A stretch of 64,000 nt of DNA from Luidia sarsii (Eukaryota > Echinodermata > Asteroidea > Paxillosida > Luidiidae): the NCBI GenBank assembly GCA_949987565.1, contig OX465104.1:6043248-6107247 (forward strand), written 5' to 3'. Below the pieces are notes generated by a model, which was given only the letters and a program-made list of their open reading frames with translations, did no database searches and had not been told where the DNA came from. Below, piece after piece: positions 11,897 through 21,839 of the stretch. The position numbers and the translations under genes were made by a program. The first letter of the stretch is position 1; each line of letters starts with the position of its first letter.

Positions 11897-12273
11897 TTAA
11901 AGCCCATACACAACATTGGTTGAGGTCAAAGAATAGCATCCATGCGTTGTCTGATCCAACATATGCATGAAATAGCACACCTGTGAACATTTTCAGCTCA
12001 ATCCGCCGACCGAGTCTCGAGAAAATCGTGAAAACCGCTTCATTTGTTTCGCGGAAATGCGGCATTCAACGCCGCACTGTTCCGAAAAAACGTTTAAATC
12101 TCGGTTAGACGTAAACTATTTCTTTTACTCTTTTCTCGCAAAATACAACATTTTAGGCAGAAATATTTCAGTGCGAGGTTTCTACTATAACCATCTTCAA
12201 TCTGTGTAAGTTTCATGTAAATCTGTGAACATTTCTGTTTTTCGATCTTACCAATGTTGTGTAGTGGCTTTAA
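11897..12273. mobile_element. MITE, family M3 subtype b
   Basis: Ends AAAGCCCATACACAACATTGG and CCAATGTTGTGTAGTGGCTTT. The interior differs from subtype a and has ATGCATGAAATAGCACACCT, GCCGAGTCTCGA and CAGTGCGAGGTTTCTACTAT. A close copy lies at 18373-18728. Confidence 0.8.
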
Positions 12274-13025
12274 GTCCAGAATTTTTTTTTAGCACGGCAG
12301 TGACCGGCCCGTTTCTGCCCCCCCCTAAAAACTCCATCAAGCTGTATTGGGGAACGTCTTGTTGACATTTAAACCAGGCTGGTTTTTCCCCCCGTGCATA
12401 ATTCGCGATATAGTAATGAAGTGCAGCATGGTGGCGCCGTATACCATATGGTTACGCCTGACGAGCCTCGAAAATAAATGGGCTTAAACGCGAACATACA
12501 TTTTTATCGAGATGACATTTTGGGGGTTTCGGTTGGCTGCAGGAAAGTAGAGTCGATAAAGATGCTCCGATGAACAAGAACAACCATTAGATGGAGTTCC
12601 GTGAAATCGATACTCGGTTTTTCTCCGTGTGCTATTCGGGTGGAAAGGAGTGGCGTATAGCTGGGTCTATAATGGCATCTTTCTGAGGGGAGAAAATAGG
12701 AGGGGGTGCGATTTTTTTTTTGATTTCCCTCGAGTGATGTCTTGTTGCTGTTGTGGAACGTGCTTACCTCACCCAGATCCAGATCTATAGGATCGGTGCG
12801 CTGGTTCCCGCACCAGATAGCTCTTACCAGGTGGGGGGGGGGGGGGACACCAGCGATCATTTTTTGCTGGTCTTGATCCAGGTCGGTGTCAAACACAAAC
12901 AGGTCAGTAGCTTTTGCTGACGGTCCGTGAAAAAGATGAAGTCAACGATTATCGTCTTCCACAGAAACAAAATATTGAGAAATGCCGTCTCCTGTGATAA
13001 CATTTCGATTTCTTGCTAATTCCTT
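12274..13025. other. Unassigned intergenic DNA
   Basis: Poly-T at 12712, poly-G at 12832-12846. A 130-codon minus-strand frame (12504-12896) has no recognisable domain. Confidence 0.4.
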
Positions 13026-13028
13026 CTG

Positions 13029-13068
13029 CCTTACAGAAAGGTCCTGCTAGGTTTCGAAACGTCAGGCC
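13029..13068 (+). ncRNA. Hammerhead-like end, family A
   Basis: GCCT, TACAGAA, one A, stem II GGTCCT with AGG/TTTC and a GCT loop, GAAACGTC, then AGGC, which pairs with the leading GCCT as stem I. Only the first half of the CUGANGA-equivalent box is further mutated compared with 21061. Confidence 0.55.
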
Positions 13069-13405
13069 CTCTTAATTTGAGATATTTGCTTGTGTTTTTG
13101 TTTTTTTGTTTTTTTGGGGGGGTCTTTTTAGTGAGTAAGGAGTTTGGAACATTTTTGCATATCAATTTAGAAAACACTGTTGATGGTCGCTTTAAGCTTC
13201 CGTAGGTTTCAGTTTTCGGGGCACGTATCTCTGCTGTTACGTGATACATGTCCCCCAAGTCATATTCACCGGGCAGATAAATATCCAATATCCGAAGTGG
13301 AGGTGGACTCCTTTTTAGCATGCAGCGTGTTAAAGGGATGGGTGATGGAGCCATCCCGTGTGCGTGAGTGAACGGCGCATTTCGATAGGACCCACACCAA
13401 TAACG
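13069..13405. other. Unassigned DNA beside the family A end
   Basis: Poly-T and GTTTTTTTG stretches at 13090-13120. No coding evidence. Confidence 0.35.
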
Positions 13406-13644
13406 ACCTTTTCGAAATGAAGGCTTAGGCTCGGGCTCAGGCTTCGTCTCCGTTTGTCAAAACCTGAAAATCCAGGCTGTGGTTTGTTTCCGAATTCGAA
13501 GGTTTGTTGGCTAGATAGGTACAGGGTATTCACCGAGACACTGGGGCCAAACGCTTGTTTTTAGATGCCTGGGATATTATATCGAGTACGATCAATATGA
13601 CCGAAGCCTAAGCCCGAGCCTAAGCCTTCATTTCGAAAACGGCC
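13406..13644. mobile_element. MITE, family M4 (copy 1)
   Basis: The left end CTTTTCGAAATGAAGGCTTA, followed by GGCTCGGGCTCAGGCTTCG, is mirrored at the right by CGAAGCCTAAGCCCGAGCC and TTCATTTCGAAAACGGCC. The interior (AACCTGAAAATCCAGGCTG, ACTGGGGCCAAACGCTT) is shared with the copy at 48128-48373. Confidence 0.85.
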
Positions 13645-13713
13645 CAAGACCAGCGAGTGGCTGCAATACGGGCGATTCACAATAGTGCGCCCTCAAGAGT
13701 TTGCAACGCGTTG

Positions 13714-14587
13714 ATTCCATGTTGGATTATGTCATATTATGGACAAAGTCAGTGCCGAAGCCTTAGCCATTTGATCAAAGAACACGGTCTTTAGCTCGAT
13801 AGTCTGTCGCGTTCTCGTCAGTCTGTGAATGCAGAGCTACATCACTTGCCATAGCCTATACAGAGCTAGCCACGATCCTATAATCCAAAACCCTGCGTTA
13901 TCTCGGGTTACTCGGCTGCATGTACTTACAACAATGATTGAGGCAATTGTGGTGTCATATTAAGCGTTCCTGAGAAATGTCGATTTGAAAAAGATGATAC
14001 GTTGGCCCACTCCGGTTGCAATTTAGGTTTTCTTGGCTCGGGTTATTTTGCACTTTTTTTTCTGGGGCGCTCAATATCCATTCAGCTTCGGTATAGTCAC
14101 GCCGAAGATCACGTACACGGCGATCAATGGTTACTGCCCAAAAATGGAAAAAACAAAATTCAACGCTCCTTTTTGTAGCTGTGTAAAGGGACGCTTGTCA
14201 ATAAGAAGTCATCAAACTTTGAGGAAGACACGGAGTGATCAAAGCCCCTTTCATCCCAAGCATGCCCATTCGCTCATCTCCATGGCAACGGCTGCTTTCC
14301 TCGCTCGATCGATACCGTATACGCGAGATTATGCAGAATTGGTTTTTGGGCGGGAAAAAGCCGTAAGGTTTTTTTTCATCACGCTGTGATAAACGATCGA
14401 GCCAGTGCGCGATGTTGGATTGGAAATCAGACGGCCATTGGTATAGTCCTTCCTGCACGTGACCGCTGTCCTGCGATCTGATTGGGCATTGTGGTCCGTT
14501 GTCCTGGTGACCACGGATCAGGTGTTGAACTCCTAACTCCCGATTCGTCGAATAGTAAAGGCGTTCAAAAATGGAAGATGGGAACTG
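13714..14587. other. Unassigned intergenic DNA
   Basis: A 118-codon plus-strand frame at 14033-14389 and shorter minus frames show no recognisable domain. Nothing else is seen. Confidence 0.35.
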
Positions 14588-14889
14588 TTGAAGCCCCTAC
14601 ACAACATTGGTCGAGGTCAAAGAATAGCATCCATACGTTGTCTGATCCAACATATGCATGAAATAGCACACCTGTGGAAATGTCAGCTCAATCCGTAAGA
14701 AATAGTTTATTGCTCTCGAGTAATAGACTATTATGTCGGTATTTGAGTGAAGATTTGTCGAGAAGTACAGCATCCCAGACCGTAAGATTTCAGCATGAGG
14801 ATTCTATCATGGCCATCTACAAACTGTGTGAAGGATATCTGTGGACATCAATATTTTCCGATCTTCCTAATGTTGTAATTGGCCTTTAA
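14588..14889. mobile_element. Chimeric M3 MITE (b left half, a right half)
   Basis: The left part (ACACAACATTGGTCGAGGTC through CAGCTCAATCCG, about 14595-14697) matches subtype b at 11897 and 18373. From about 14698 on it matches subtype a at 10335 (AAGAAATAGTTTATT, GTCGAGAAGTACAGCATCCC, TGTGTGAAGGATATC). The join lies near 14697. Flanking DNA after the right end matches that after the 10335 copy. Confidence 0.75.
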
Positions 14890-15370
14890 CTCGATGAGAA
14901 CACAGGGACAAATCCACGCTGCCGGCGGTGTTTGAATCAGAAGGTAATCTGTGGACATCGATGTTTGACCGATCTTCCCAATGTTGTATTGGGCCTTTAA
15001 CCCGAGCACAGCACCGAGTAGACATGGAAATATCAGACACAAACTACAGATCATGGAAGGCAGACATTTTCTTTTGTGGGATATGCATCATTAGGATGTA
15101 GCCATTACGATATGGCAAGGACGGTCATATCATACCACTGCGTCTACTCGGGGGAAATTTACTTAAGATGTCACGAGAGATTCGTGGATGGATAATGTAT
15201 AGGCGTACGGGGTAAGCAGAGCACATCCATAATTGTAGCATATGGGAGTGGCTGATTGAGTCACTGGCGTCCGTATGTCGACAAACGAGTCGGTTTGCAA
15301 GCGTTCGTCGCGCACGGTCGACTTCCAATGCACCGTCTGGAAAAGAGTCGACAGATTCCGGGACAGATTG
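14890..15370. other. M3 right-end fragment and unassigned DNA
   Basis: 14940-15003 is a further right-end fragment of the M3 family (TCTGTGGACATCGATG, CCAATGTTGTATTGGGCCTTT). The rest has no recognised feature; minus-strand frames of 86 and 96 codons overlap in different frames. Confidence 0.45.
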
Positions 15371-15603
15371 GCCAACGCGTTGCAAACTCTTGAGGGCGCA
15401 CTATTGTGAATAGCCCGTGTTGGCAACAAATCCGCACTCGGCGAACGCAACAAAAATTGAAAGGAATCTAAGACATTTAGGCTACAATTCCCAGTGCCGC
15501 CACCGAAGCTGAGAGACTCCCTTAGAGGAAATAACTGAACGGGACCTCGTGTGTGGTTTTTTCTTCCGACGTTGGCTGGTTAAAGTGGATTAGAGTGTGC
15601 TAC

Positions 15604-16289
15604 ATCCCGCCCGCGAATGTTTTTTCCGTACCACTAACGCGTCAAAAAGGCCCCTTAATTGCAATTGTGCGACTTGAATGAAGACCAACGCGATTTCCAC
15701 GGCTCATTAACAACTCGCCCACTAGTCTACTTGTCCCTTGCCCGAACTCCCTTGCCAACTCGCCCACTAGTCTACTTGTCCCTTGCCACCTCGCCCACTG
15801 GTCTACATGTATTTGCCCCTAGCCAACTCACCCACTAGTCTACATGTCATAGATATATAACATGATGTTTGCGTCGAGGAGAATGTAATTCAAAGAGGTT
15901 TTGCACTTACTCGACGTGGTAAGCACTGAATGCTCAGTGCTTTGCCCGGTGCCTGATAAAAATATTTCAGGCAGCTCGGGCGGGATTCGAACCCGCGACT
16001 CCCGAATTCTAGTACGGACGTCTTAATGTATTTGCCCCTAGCCAACTCGCCCACAAGTCTACATGTATTTGCCCCTAGCCAACTCGCCCACAAGTCTACA
16101 TGTATTTGCCCCTAGCCAACTCGCACACTGGTCTACATGTATTTGCCCCTAGCCAACTCGCCCACTAGTCTACTTGTCCGGCTTGCCAACGAGCCGCGGA
16201 AATCGCGTTGGTCTTCATTCAAGTCGCACAATTGCAATTAAGTGGCCAACTTTAGTTAGTGGTACGGAAAAAATAATCGCATCCCGCCC
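15604..16289. mobile_element. TIR element with minisatellite core and 9-bp target duplication
   Basis: The element body is 15613-16280. Its ends (GCGAATGTTTTTTCCGTACC on the left, GGTACGGAAAAAATAATCGC on the right) begin terminal inverted repeats of about 100 bp that include TTAATTGCAATTGTGCGACT and GAAGACCAACGCGATTTCC. A perfect 9-bp direct repeat, ATCCCGCCC, flanks it at 15604-15612 and 16281-16289. The core is a tandem repeat of about 37 bp (GCCAACTCGCCCACTAGTC, TACATGTATTTGCCCCTA). A 9-bp duplication is typical of Mutator-like elements; the superfamily assignment is inference. Confidence 0.85.
15847..16027 (-). mobile_element. tRNA-derived SINE, family S2, inside the minisatellite core
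   Basis: On the minus strand a tRNA-like segment with B box GGGTTCGAATCCC (15969-15985) is followed by a body containing GGGCAAAGCACTGAGCATTC and AATTACATTCTCC. The body recurs at 20878 (+) and in part at 19395, 36067, 50105 and 50253. It interrupts the 37-bp repeats of the surrounding element, so it inserted after that element arrived. Confidence 0.7.
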
Positions 16290-17262
16290 ATGTGTCGATG
16301 AGATATACGCCCCTAACGTCGCATTTCACCGAGGCGTTAGGTTGAGGCAAAACAAAACCCACGAGGGGCCTCTCAGATACTGGACGTTGGACCCGAGCAG
16401 GGGCGCCGTCCACGTCAGCGGACAGCTGAACAAATACAGCTTGTTCATGTAACCGGCCATGCTGATTATAGATACGATAAGACTTTCGGTCGCTGTACTC
16501 CCGCACAGTTATTCAAAGGATCTGCCCTTTCTTATAATACTAACCGTCGCATGATGAGGGTAAGGTAATTTCGAATTCGATGCTCGGCAATCAAATAATT
16601 GCTGGAGGTTCAGATGGAAGAAGGGGTGGGAGAGGTTCATTGAAAAAAAAAACTGCGGGTCACCCCGTCCTTGACCAAGACTAGTCAGTGTTCTCTGAAC
16701 ACGGTCTGTTATGAGTCTTACTGTGGTGTGATGCTTTCAGACTATTATAGGGTCATGTATTGTGGGTGTTTATCTCTACGGCACTTTGTAGTGTGCAATG
16801 GAGATACAGGGGGGTCAGTAGCCCTAACATTCAAGCATTTTGATTTCATGTCATTGCTTCGCATTGAGTTGCAGTGAAGCAGAGATGTGGCCTCGCGGGT
16901 GCCAGGTAAACGCGGGCACCAGGTGCCACCCGAAGGCCCGTCCCCCGACCGCGACCATGGCAACTATGAGACGGGTCAGGACCAAACAAATAACCCCCGC
17001 ACTACCCTGCCATATCGCCCCATGTCGCCCCGTGTCACCATTCCCAAATCAGGGGTGTCATATTATATTCGGTTCCTCGATCGAAGATGTGCATTGTCGG
17101 GCAATGTTTAACCAATATTTTGTCTAACGTCGGTGGAACTGAAGAAGAGCATTATTAAGCAATGCAAGCCCAATTTTGTTGGATTGCGTTGGTCAAAAGC
17201 AATTACAAACTCCCAGTATTTCTTATCGAACCTGATCGAGTGTTGGGCCAACGATTTTGGAG
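16290..17262. other. Unassigned intergenic DNA
   Basis: Frames up to 95 codons without known domains. No repeat shared elsewhere is seen. Confidence 0.4.
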
Positions 17263-17995
17263 AGAGGGAGGGGGAGGCAGGGAGGGACGGAGGGAGAGGA
17301 GGCAGGGAGGGACGGAGGGAGGGGGCATGGAGGGACGGAGAGAGGGGAGGCAGGGAGGGGGTGGCAGGGAGGGACGGAGGGAGGGGGCATGAAGGGATGG
17401 AGGGAGGGGGAGGCAGGGAGGGACGGACGGATGGAGGGGGAGGGTGGGAGGGAAGGATGGATGGCTGAGGGAGGGAGGGATAGAAGTATGAAGGGACGGA
17501 CGGTCGGAGGGACGGACGGGCGGATGGGGAGGAAGGGAGGGGAGGGAGGGGGGATGGAGGGAGGGAGGGAGGGGAGGGGAGGGGAGGGAGGGAGGGATGG
17601 AGGGAGAGAGGAAGGCAGGGATGTATAGGGATGGAGGAAGGGATGGAGGGAGGCAGGAAGGGATGGGGAGGGATGGAAGGATGGAGGGAGGGAGGAAGGG
17701 AGGGAGGGAGGGAGGTAGGGAGGGATGAGTGGGAATGAGGGAGGGGAGGGATGGAAGGGATGGAGGGAGGTAGGGAGGGATGGAAGAAGGGATGGAAGGA
17801 AATATGGAGGGAGGGATGGAGGGAGGCAGGGAAGGATGGAGGGAGGTAGGGAGGGATGGAGGGAGGGATGGAAAGAGAAATGGAGGGAGGGGAGGGAGGG
17901 ATGGATGGAGTTAGGAAGGGAAGGATGGAGTAAGGGATGCAAGGATGGAGGGAGGGAGGGATGGAGGGGGAGGTGTAGGAGGGTGATAGGGAGGC
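17263..17995. repeat. Polypurine (GGGA/GGAT)n minisatellite
   Basis: About 730 bp of almost pure purine on the plus strand, with loosely repeated words GGGAGGGACGGAGGGAGG and GGATGGAGGGAGG. The 239-codon minus-strand proline/serine-rich frame is an artefact of the composition. Confidence 0.9.
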
Positions 17996-18372
17996 TGAGA
18001 GGGGCGGAGATAGAGACTCAAAGAGGCTGGGAGTGATGGAGGGAACGGATGTTTCGATGGAACGGAGACAAAACTATAGCAGTGCAACCCGCCAAGGATT
18101 ACCCTCCAGCGGGGGTGGTGTGTGATGGTGACCCCTAGCCAGTGCGTCCTGCCTGCTTGTACAGCTTCACGTTACGGACGGAGCGCAAGCAAACACAAAC
18201 TCCTCCCGTCCCAATCAATAATATCTGCCTCTTTGGGGGAAGATTTCTGACAGGAAAAAGTGACATCTTTTATGTAGCCTTTAATGCAGGGTTTTGTAAA
18301 CGGAAACGGATACGGGAAAGGTCAGAGTGTTTTTATATGCATATAATTTATAGGCACGAAAGGCTGTTAAAG
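17996..18372. other. Unassigned intergenic DNA
   Basis: No gene or shared repeat is recognised. Confidence 0.4.
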
Positions 18373-18728
18373 GGATAGCACAACATTGGTCGAGGTCAGA
18401 GAATAGCATCCATACGTTGTCTGATCCAACATATGCATGAAATATCACACCTGTGAAAAATTTCAGCTCAATCCGGCGGCCGAGTCTCGAACAAATCGTG
18501 AAAATCGCTTCATTAATAATTTTGTTTCGCGAAAATGTTTCCGTAAAATAATATTTAGATCTCAGGGTGAAACGTAAATTATTTCTTTACTCTTTTCTCC
18601 AAAAAAACAACATTTTAGACAGAAATATTTCAGTGCGAGGTTTCTACTATATAGGCCTACCAATCTTCAAACTGTATAAGTTTCATGTAAATCTGTGAAC
18701 ATTTTTGTTTTGTATTATAGGGGCTTTA
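18373..18728. mobile_element. MITE, family M3 subtype b (copy 2)
   Basis: Same ends and interior as 11897-12273 (ACAACATTGGTCGAGGTC, GCCGAGTCTCGA, CAGTGCGAGGTTTCTACTAT). The right terminus is shortened to TTGTATTATAGGGGCTTTAA. Confidence 0.75.
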
Positions 18729-19096
18729 AGCACAAACAATACGTCCACCTTTACCAAGCAGAACTCCACGTGCTGCCTATTTTGGCTTTCCCTTGTATTA
18801 GGTGCAAATTTAGTTGGCTAGCGGCAACCATGATCTTATCAAGCAGTGTTTTTCACGCTTAAGATCATTTCGGTGCCCAAGTGGCACTGATGCATTTTCA
18901 GAAAGTGCTTTGACCGCACGAAATCGGTGAACGTTTGCCCTTCTCGCCATGAGGTTGGCTGGTAATGCTCAGATGTTTGCCCCTCGCTCGGTCTGGTCCT
19001 CTCAGAAATGCTGGGTGTCTGTGTCCGTCGCTGACCAACCTAACCCAACAGTTTGTGGCTTGTATCCACCAGTATGACCGCTTGATACGTTGGTCA
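18729..19096. other. Unassigned intergenic DNA
   Basis: No coding, RNA or repeat feature is recognised. Confidence 0.4.
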
Positions 19097-19098
19097 CA

Positions 19099-19378
19099 AT
19101 GCAATGGACCTTTCCCATGAAATAGGCCTATGCAAATTAGACCTAGCGAATGCGCTTAACTAAATTGGTGGGCAAGCGGGCTGCCAACCAATCATAGTTT
19201 TCCACGGGCGTGCGCGCGTTCCTTCTCACTAACAGTTTCGCGTGCGGTCATTGGCTATTCAGCGTCTCCTGCGCGCGTATTTCGAAACCTGCACGCAACG
19301 CGCACTCGTTTGCCCACCAATTTAGTAAAGCGCATGCGCCAGCTCTTATTTGCATATTTCATGGGAAAGGTCCATTGA
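19099..19378. mobile_element. Hairpin MITE, family M5
   Basis: The left arm CAATGGACCTTTCCCATGAA is mirrored at the right by TTCATGGGAAAGGTCCATTG. Inner arms (AAATTGGTGGGCAAGCG with TTGCCCACCAATTTAG) also pair. About 280 bp and no coding capacity. This is the only copy seen in the window. Confidence 0.8.
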
Positions 19379-19394
19379 CAAACATTTAGACAAA

Positions 19395-19458
19395 GTGTAT
19401 TGTGCTCAGTGCTTTGCCCAATGATTACTCCAATGAAGACAGCTCGGGCGATGTTCGA
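19395..19458 (-). mobile_element. SINE S2 fragment interrupted by an M2 element
   Basis: TGTGCTCAGTGCTTTGCCC and GCTCGGGCGATGTTCGAACCC correspond, in reverse orientation, to the S2 body and B box seen at 15847-16027. The M2 element begins immediately after the B box. Confidence 0.55.
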
Positions 19459-19955
19459 ACCCGGTGTAACGATCTCAGACGGGCCCCCGTGCTGAGTTGA
19501 GCCATGACGTCACTGGCTCACCTCAGCACGTTGCAGCAACGTTCTCAGCTGCTCAGCGTGCTCAGATGAGTCAGTGAACAAAGCACGTGAAGGGAGCCCT
19601 TCAATTGAACGTTGTTTATGATTTTCCGTGAACGAACACAGTTTGCTTTTAATTGTATGAAGTCAATCGATACATCCTTATTACGGGGAACAACTGTAGC
19701 ATTTCTTCCCCAATGTAAAACTCTAGGCCTAAAAGTTCTTGGCCTAGGTACTTGGCTCCGTACGCATAATGAGCGAGTTGGTAAATAACTACGGGTCAGC
19801 GAACGTGTCTGAAAGCGCTGCATTGCCAATGGCCGTATCGACTCAGCACGGCCTTCGAAATGTACAACTTCCATGCGCACTGCGCATCACGTTTTTATCC
19901 ATATATGGTAACGGTCTCATCTGAGCATGGGACCCGGATCAGACCGCTACACCAG
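19459..19955. mobile_element. TIR element, family M2 (long copy)
   Basis: Same ends as the 1337-1703 copy (GGTGTAACGATCTCAGACGG at left, CCGGATCAGACCGCTACACC at right). It carries about 110 bp of extra sequence near 19500-19610 that the shorter copy lacks; the rest aligns closely, including TCAATCGATACA and GCGCTGCATTGCCAATGGC. Confidence 0.75.
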
Positions 19956-20877
19956 GACTTCTGCTGCCCAGTGTGCAAACGTCTGTCCAGTCGCCATCCA
20001 CTGTTGACCAACGAGCTGGTCGATGTCATGTGGTAGAGTTCCTATAGATGTTGTTTAGTGGCGTGGTCAATTAGCAGATATACCGTGTGCAGACCTACAT
20101 TACCAAGTGCGTCACATACTGGAGTCAATGCGCTGCAGTGGGCACCTTTTGTTCCTGTTTAATGGTTTCCATTTTCACGAAGCTTGTATACTTAGATAGC
20201 CCCCTTCATTCAAATAGATGTAAGCACATGGTTAGTGTGTTATAGGCACAAAAGCTTTAATGCACCACTCTTCACAACTTGTTAGTCCTTATGTGCTGCC
20301 ATTAAGATGACACTGAGAATGTACCCCGACGAGGGTTTACCCTCGCCGGCGTTTATGGAGGGCTGAATGGGATATCCTAATCCTAACTTAGTAAGACGTT
20401 GGAAGGGTCGCAAGAGCGTGGGTGTCAAATTATTGTTCCCGCAAGCAGGTGCATGACTGTAGCCACGGCACAACTGGATGCTGCTGGTTTTGAAAACAAA
20501 AAACCGCCATTGCGTATACATTGCGGGGAGAGTGTTATCCGATAGGACTGTGGCCGTCAGCACAAACTACACGTCGGGAATGGTCATCCTTTACTCGAAA
20601 GCAATGTACACTGATGCATGATGTACCTACGTAATATCATACCTGCCTTTGAGAAAGCTACCGCGAGAATTGATACGCCATACCCTTTTTACTCTTATCT
20701 TGTACATGGATGATAATCTACATGACACGATTGCACGATCCAAATGTAGGCCCTGTGGGCCTAATGTTTCGATCCTACACTTGCAAAGTGATTCACTAAT
20801 ATTTTAGAAACTTATACTTAGTTTTCAACTCGTAATACCAATGGTCAATGAAAAAGCCTAACTGGTAGATTCATCAG
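19956..20877. other. Unassigned intergenic DNA
   Basis: A 93-codon minus-strand frame at 20282-20563 has no recognised domain. No other feature is seen. Confidence 0.4.
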
Positions 20878-20960
20878 GCATCGGGCAAAGCACTGAGCAC
20901 TCGGTGTTCATCAGGTCGAGCAGGGCAAACCCGCATTGAATTACATTCTCCACGTGATGT
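20878..20960 (+). mobile_element. SINE S2 3' body fragment
   Basis: GGGCAAAGCACTGAGCACTC, GTCGAGCAGGGCAAACC and TGAATTACATTCTCC match the S2 body at 15847-16027 in the opposite orientation. The tRNA-like head is missing. Confidence 0.6.
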
Positions 20961-21012
20961 ACAAAAATGTTGCAAACTGCTTACTGACTAAATTAACAAA
21001 AATGCAAATCTT

Positions 21013-21108
21013 GAAATTTAGTGGGCCTGACGTTTCGATCCTAGCAGGACCTTTCTCTCTGCCTTTGAGAAAGGTCCTGCTTGGATCGAAACGTCAGGCC
21101 CACTACAT
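21013..21108. ncRNA. Head-to-head pair of family A hammerhead-like ends
   Basis: A minus-strand copy (21025-21063) and a plus-strand copy (21061-21099) meet at a shared GCC. The plus copy reads GCCT, TTGAGAA, A, stem II GGTCCT/GGATC with a GCT loop, GAAACGTC and AGGC. GCCT/AGGC forms stem I. In the minus copy the stem I strand and first core bases are altered (GGCA, GAGAGAA). The outer flanks AAATTTAGTGGGCC and GGCCCACTACATTT also match, so the pair is a near-perfect palindrome of about 95 bp. Confidence 0.65.
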
Positions 21109-21839
21109 TTTCCACGACGCAAAACCTTCATGTTATATCTATGATTAACACCTTTCACGGTTTCCTATATAATCCCTCTTTTGTGTTCACTCCCCTACTT
21201 TTCTAGTTCACCCTTTCCCTTTGATGTTCCCCCCTTCCACTACCTTATCCCTACCCAACCCCCTGTCCTTCCCTTCGATCCCAGCCTACCAGCTACCCTT
21301 TGTCCTCCTTTGTCTGTCTTCCGTGTCCCAGTTACTATCCCCGTCCTATTTGTTTTTACTCTGTCATTCTGGCTTTGAGAAAGAACCTGCTAGGATCGAA
21401 ACGTCAGGCCCTCCTAGTTTTCAATATGCCCAAATTGTTGATCAAACCATCAGACCGAGTGCTTTGCCAATGCTTTTGCCCAATACTTTTTGCCCGACGT
21501 TTTCACAGTGTGGTGGTACGTTCATGAAAGGCACCACTGTGCCGTGTACTAATCTCCCTGCTACATCTTTCCCTGAAATCACAAACAATTCTATTTGGCT
21601 TTTTCCCCTCATAATTTGGAGAGACGAAGTGAATTGTCTCTGTGTTGGTCGAGCATCTGCCCGTTGTGGCAGAGTCCTATGGAATCGTCGGGTGAACCAT
21701 ACCAGGGCTGGGTGCGATTCTAGCGCCACGAGCGACTTGTTCGCAAGTACACGGATCTGAGGACTAACTTCGGTCTATGCATAATGGATGGCGGGTCCCG
21801 GAATAGCTCGGCAATCCCGCAGTGGTGATCTGACACGGG
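21109..21839. other. Unassigned DNA around a family A end
   Basis: 21181-21370 is pyrimidine-rich and resembles the segment at 59000-59255 that precedes the Penelope family A end (TCATCCCCTACTTTTC-like phrases, TCTGTCATTCTGGC). It is probably the 3' part of another degraded copy. After 21410 there is a 179-codon frame with no recognised domain. Confidence 0.4.
21371..21399 (+). ncRNA. Hammerhead-like end, family A
   Basis: GGCT, TTGAGAA, A, stem II GAACCT/AGGATC with one mismatch and GCT loop, GAAACGTC, AGGC. The CUGANGA-equivalent box is the same TTGAGAA as at 21061 and 28811. Confidence 0.55.

Larger units (their letters stand above)
13670..15414. repeat. Inverted 44-bp repeats 1.7 kb apart
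   Basis: A block at 13670-13713 (containing CACAATAGTGCGCCCTCAAG) recurs in reverse complement at 15371-15414. The block is nearly identical in both places. The DNA between them holds the chimeric MITE at 14588, but no transposase is visible. It may mark the ends of a large non-autonomous element or two solo insertions. Confidence 0.6.

Noticed and set aside
15955..16025. Minus-strand tRNA gene
   Set aside because: Only the T-arm region is tRNA-like; the 5' half is missing and the SINE body follows.
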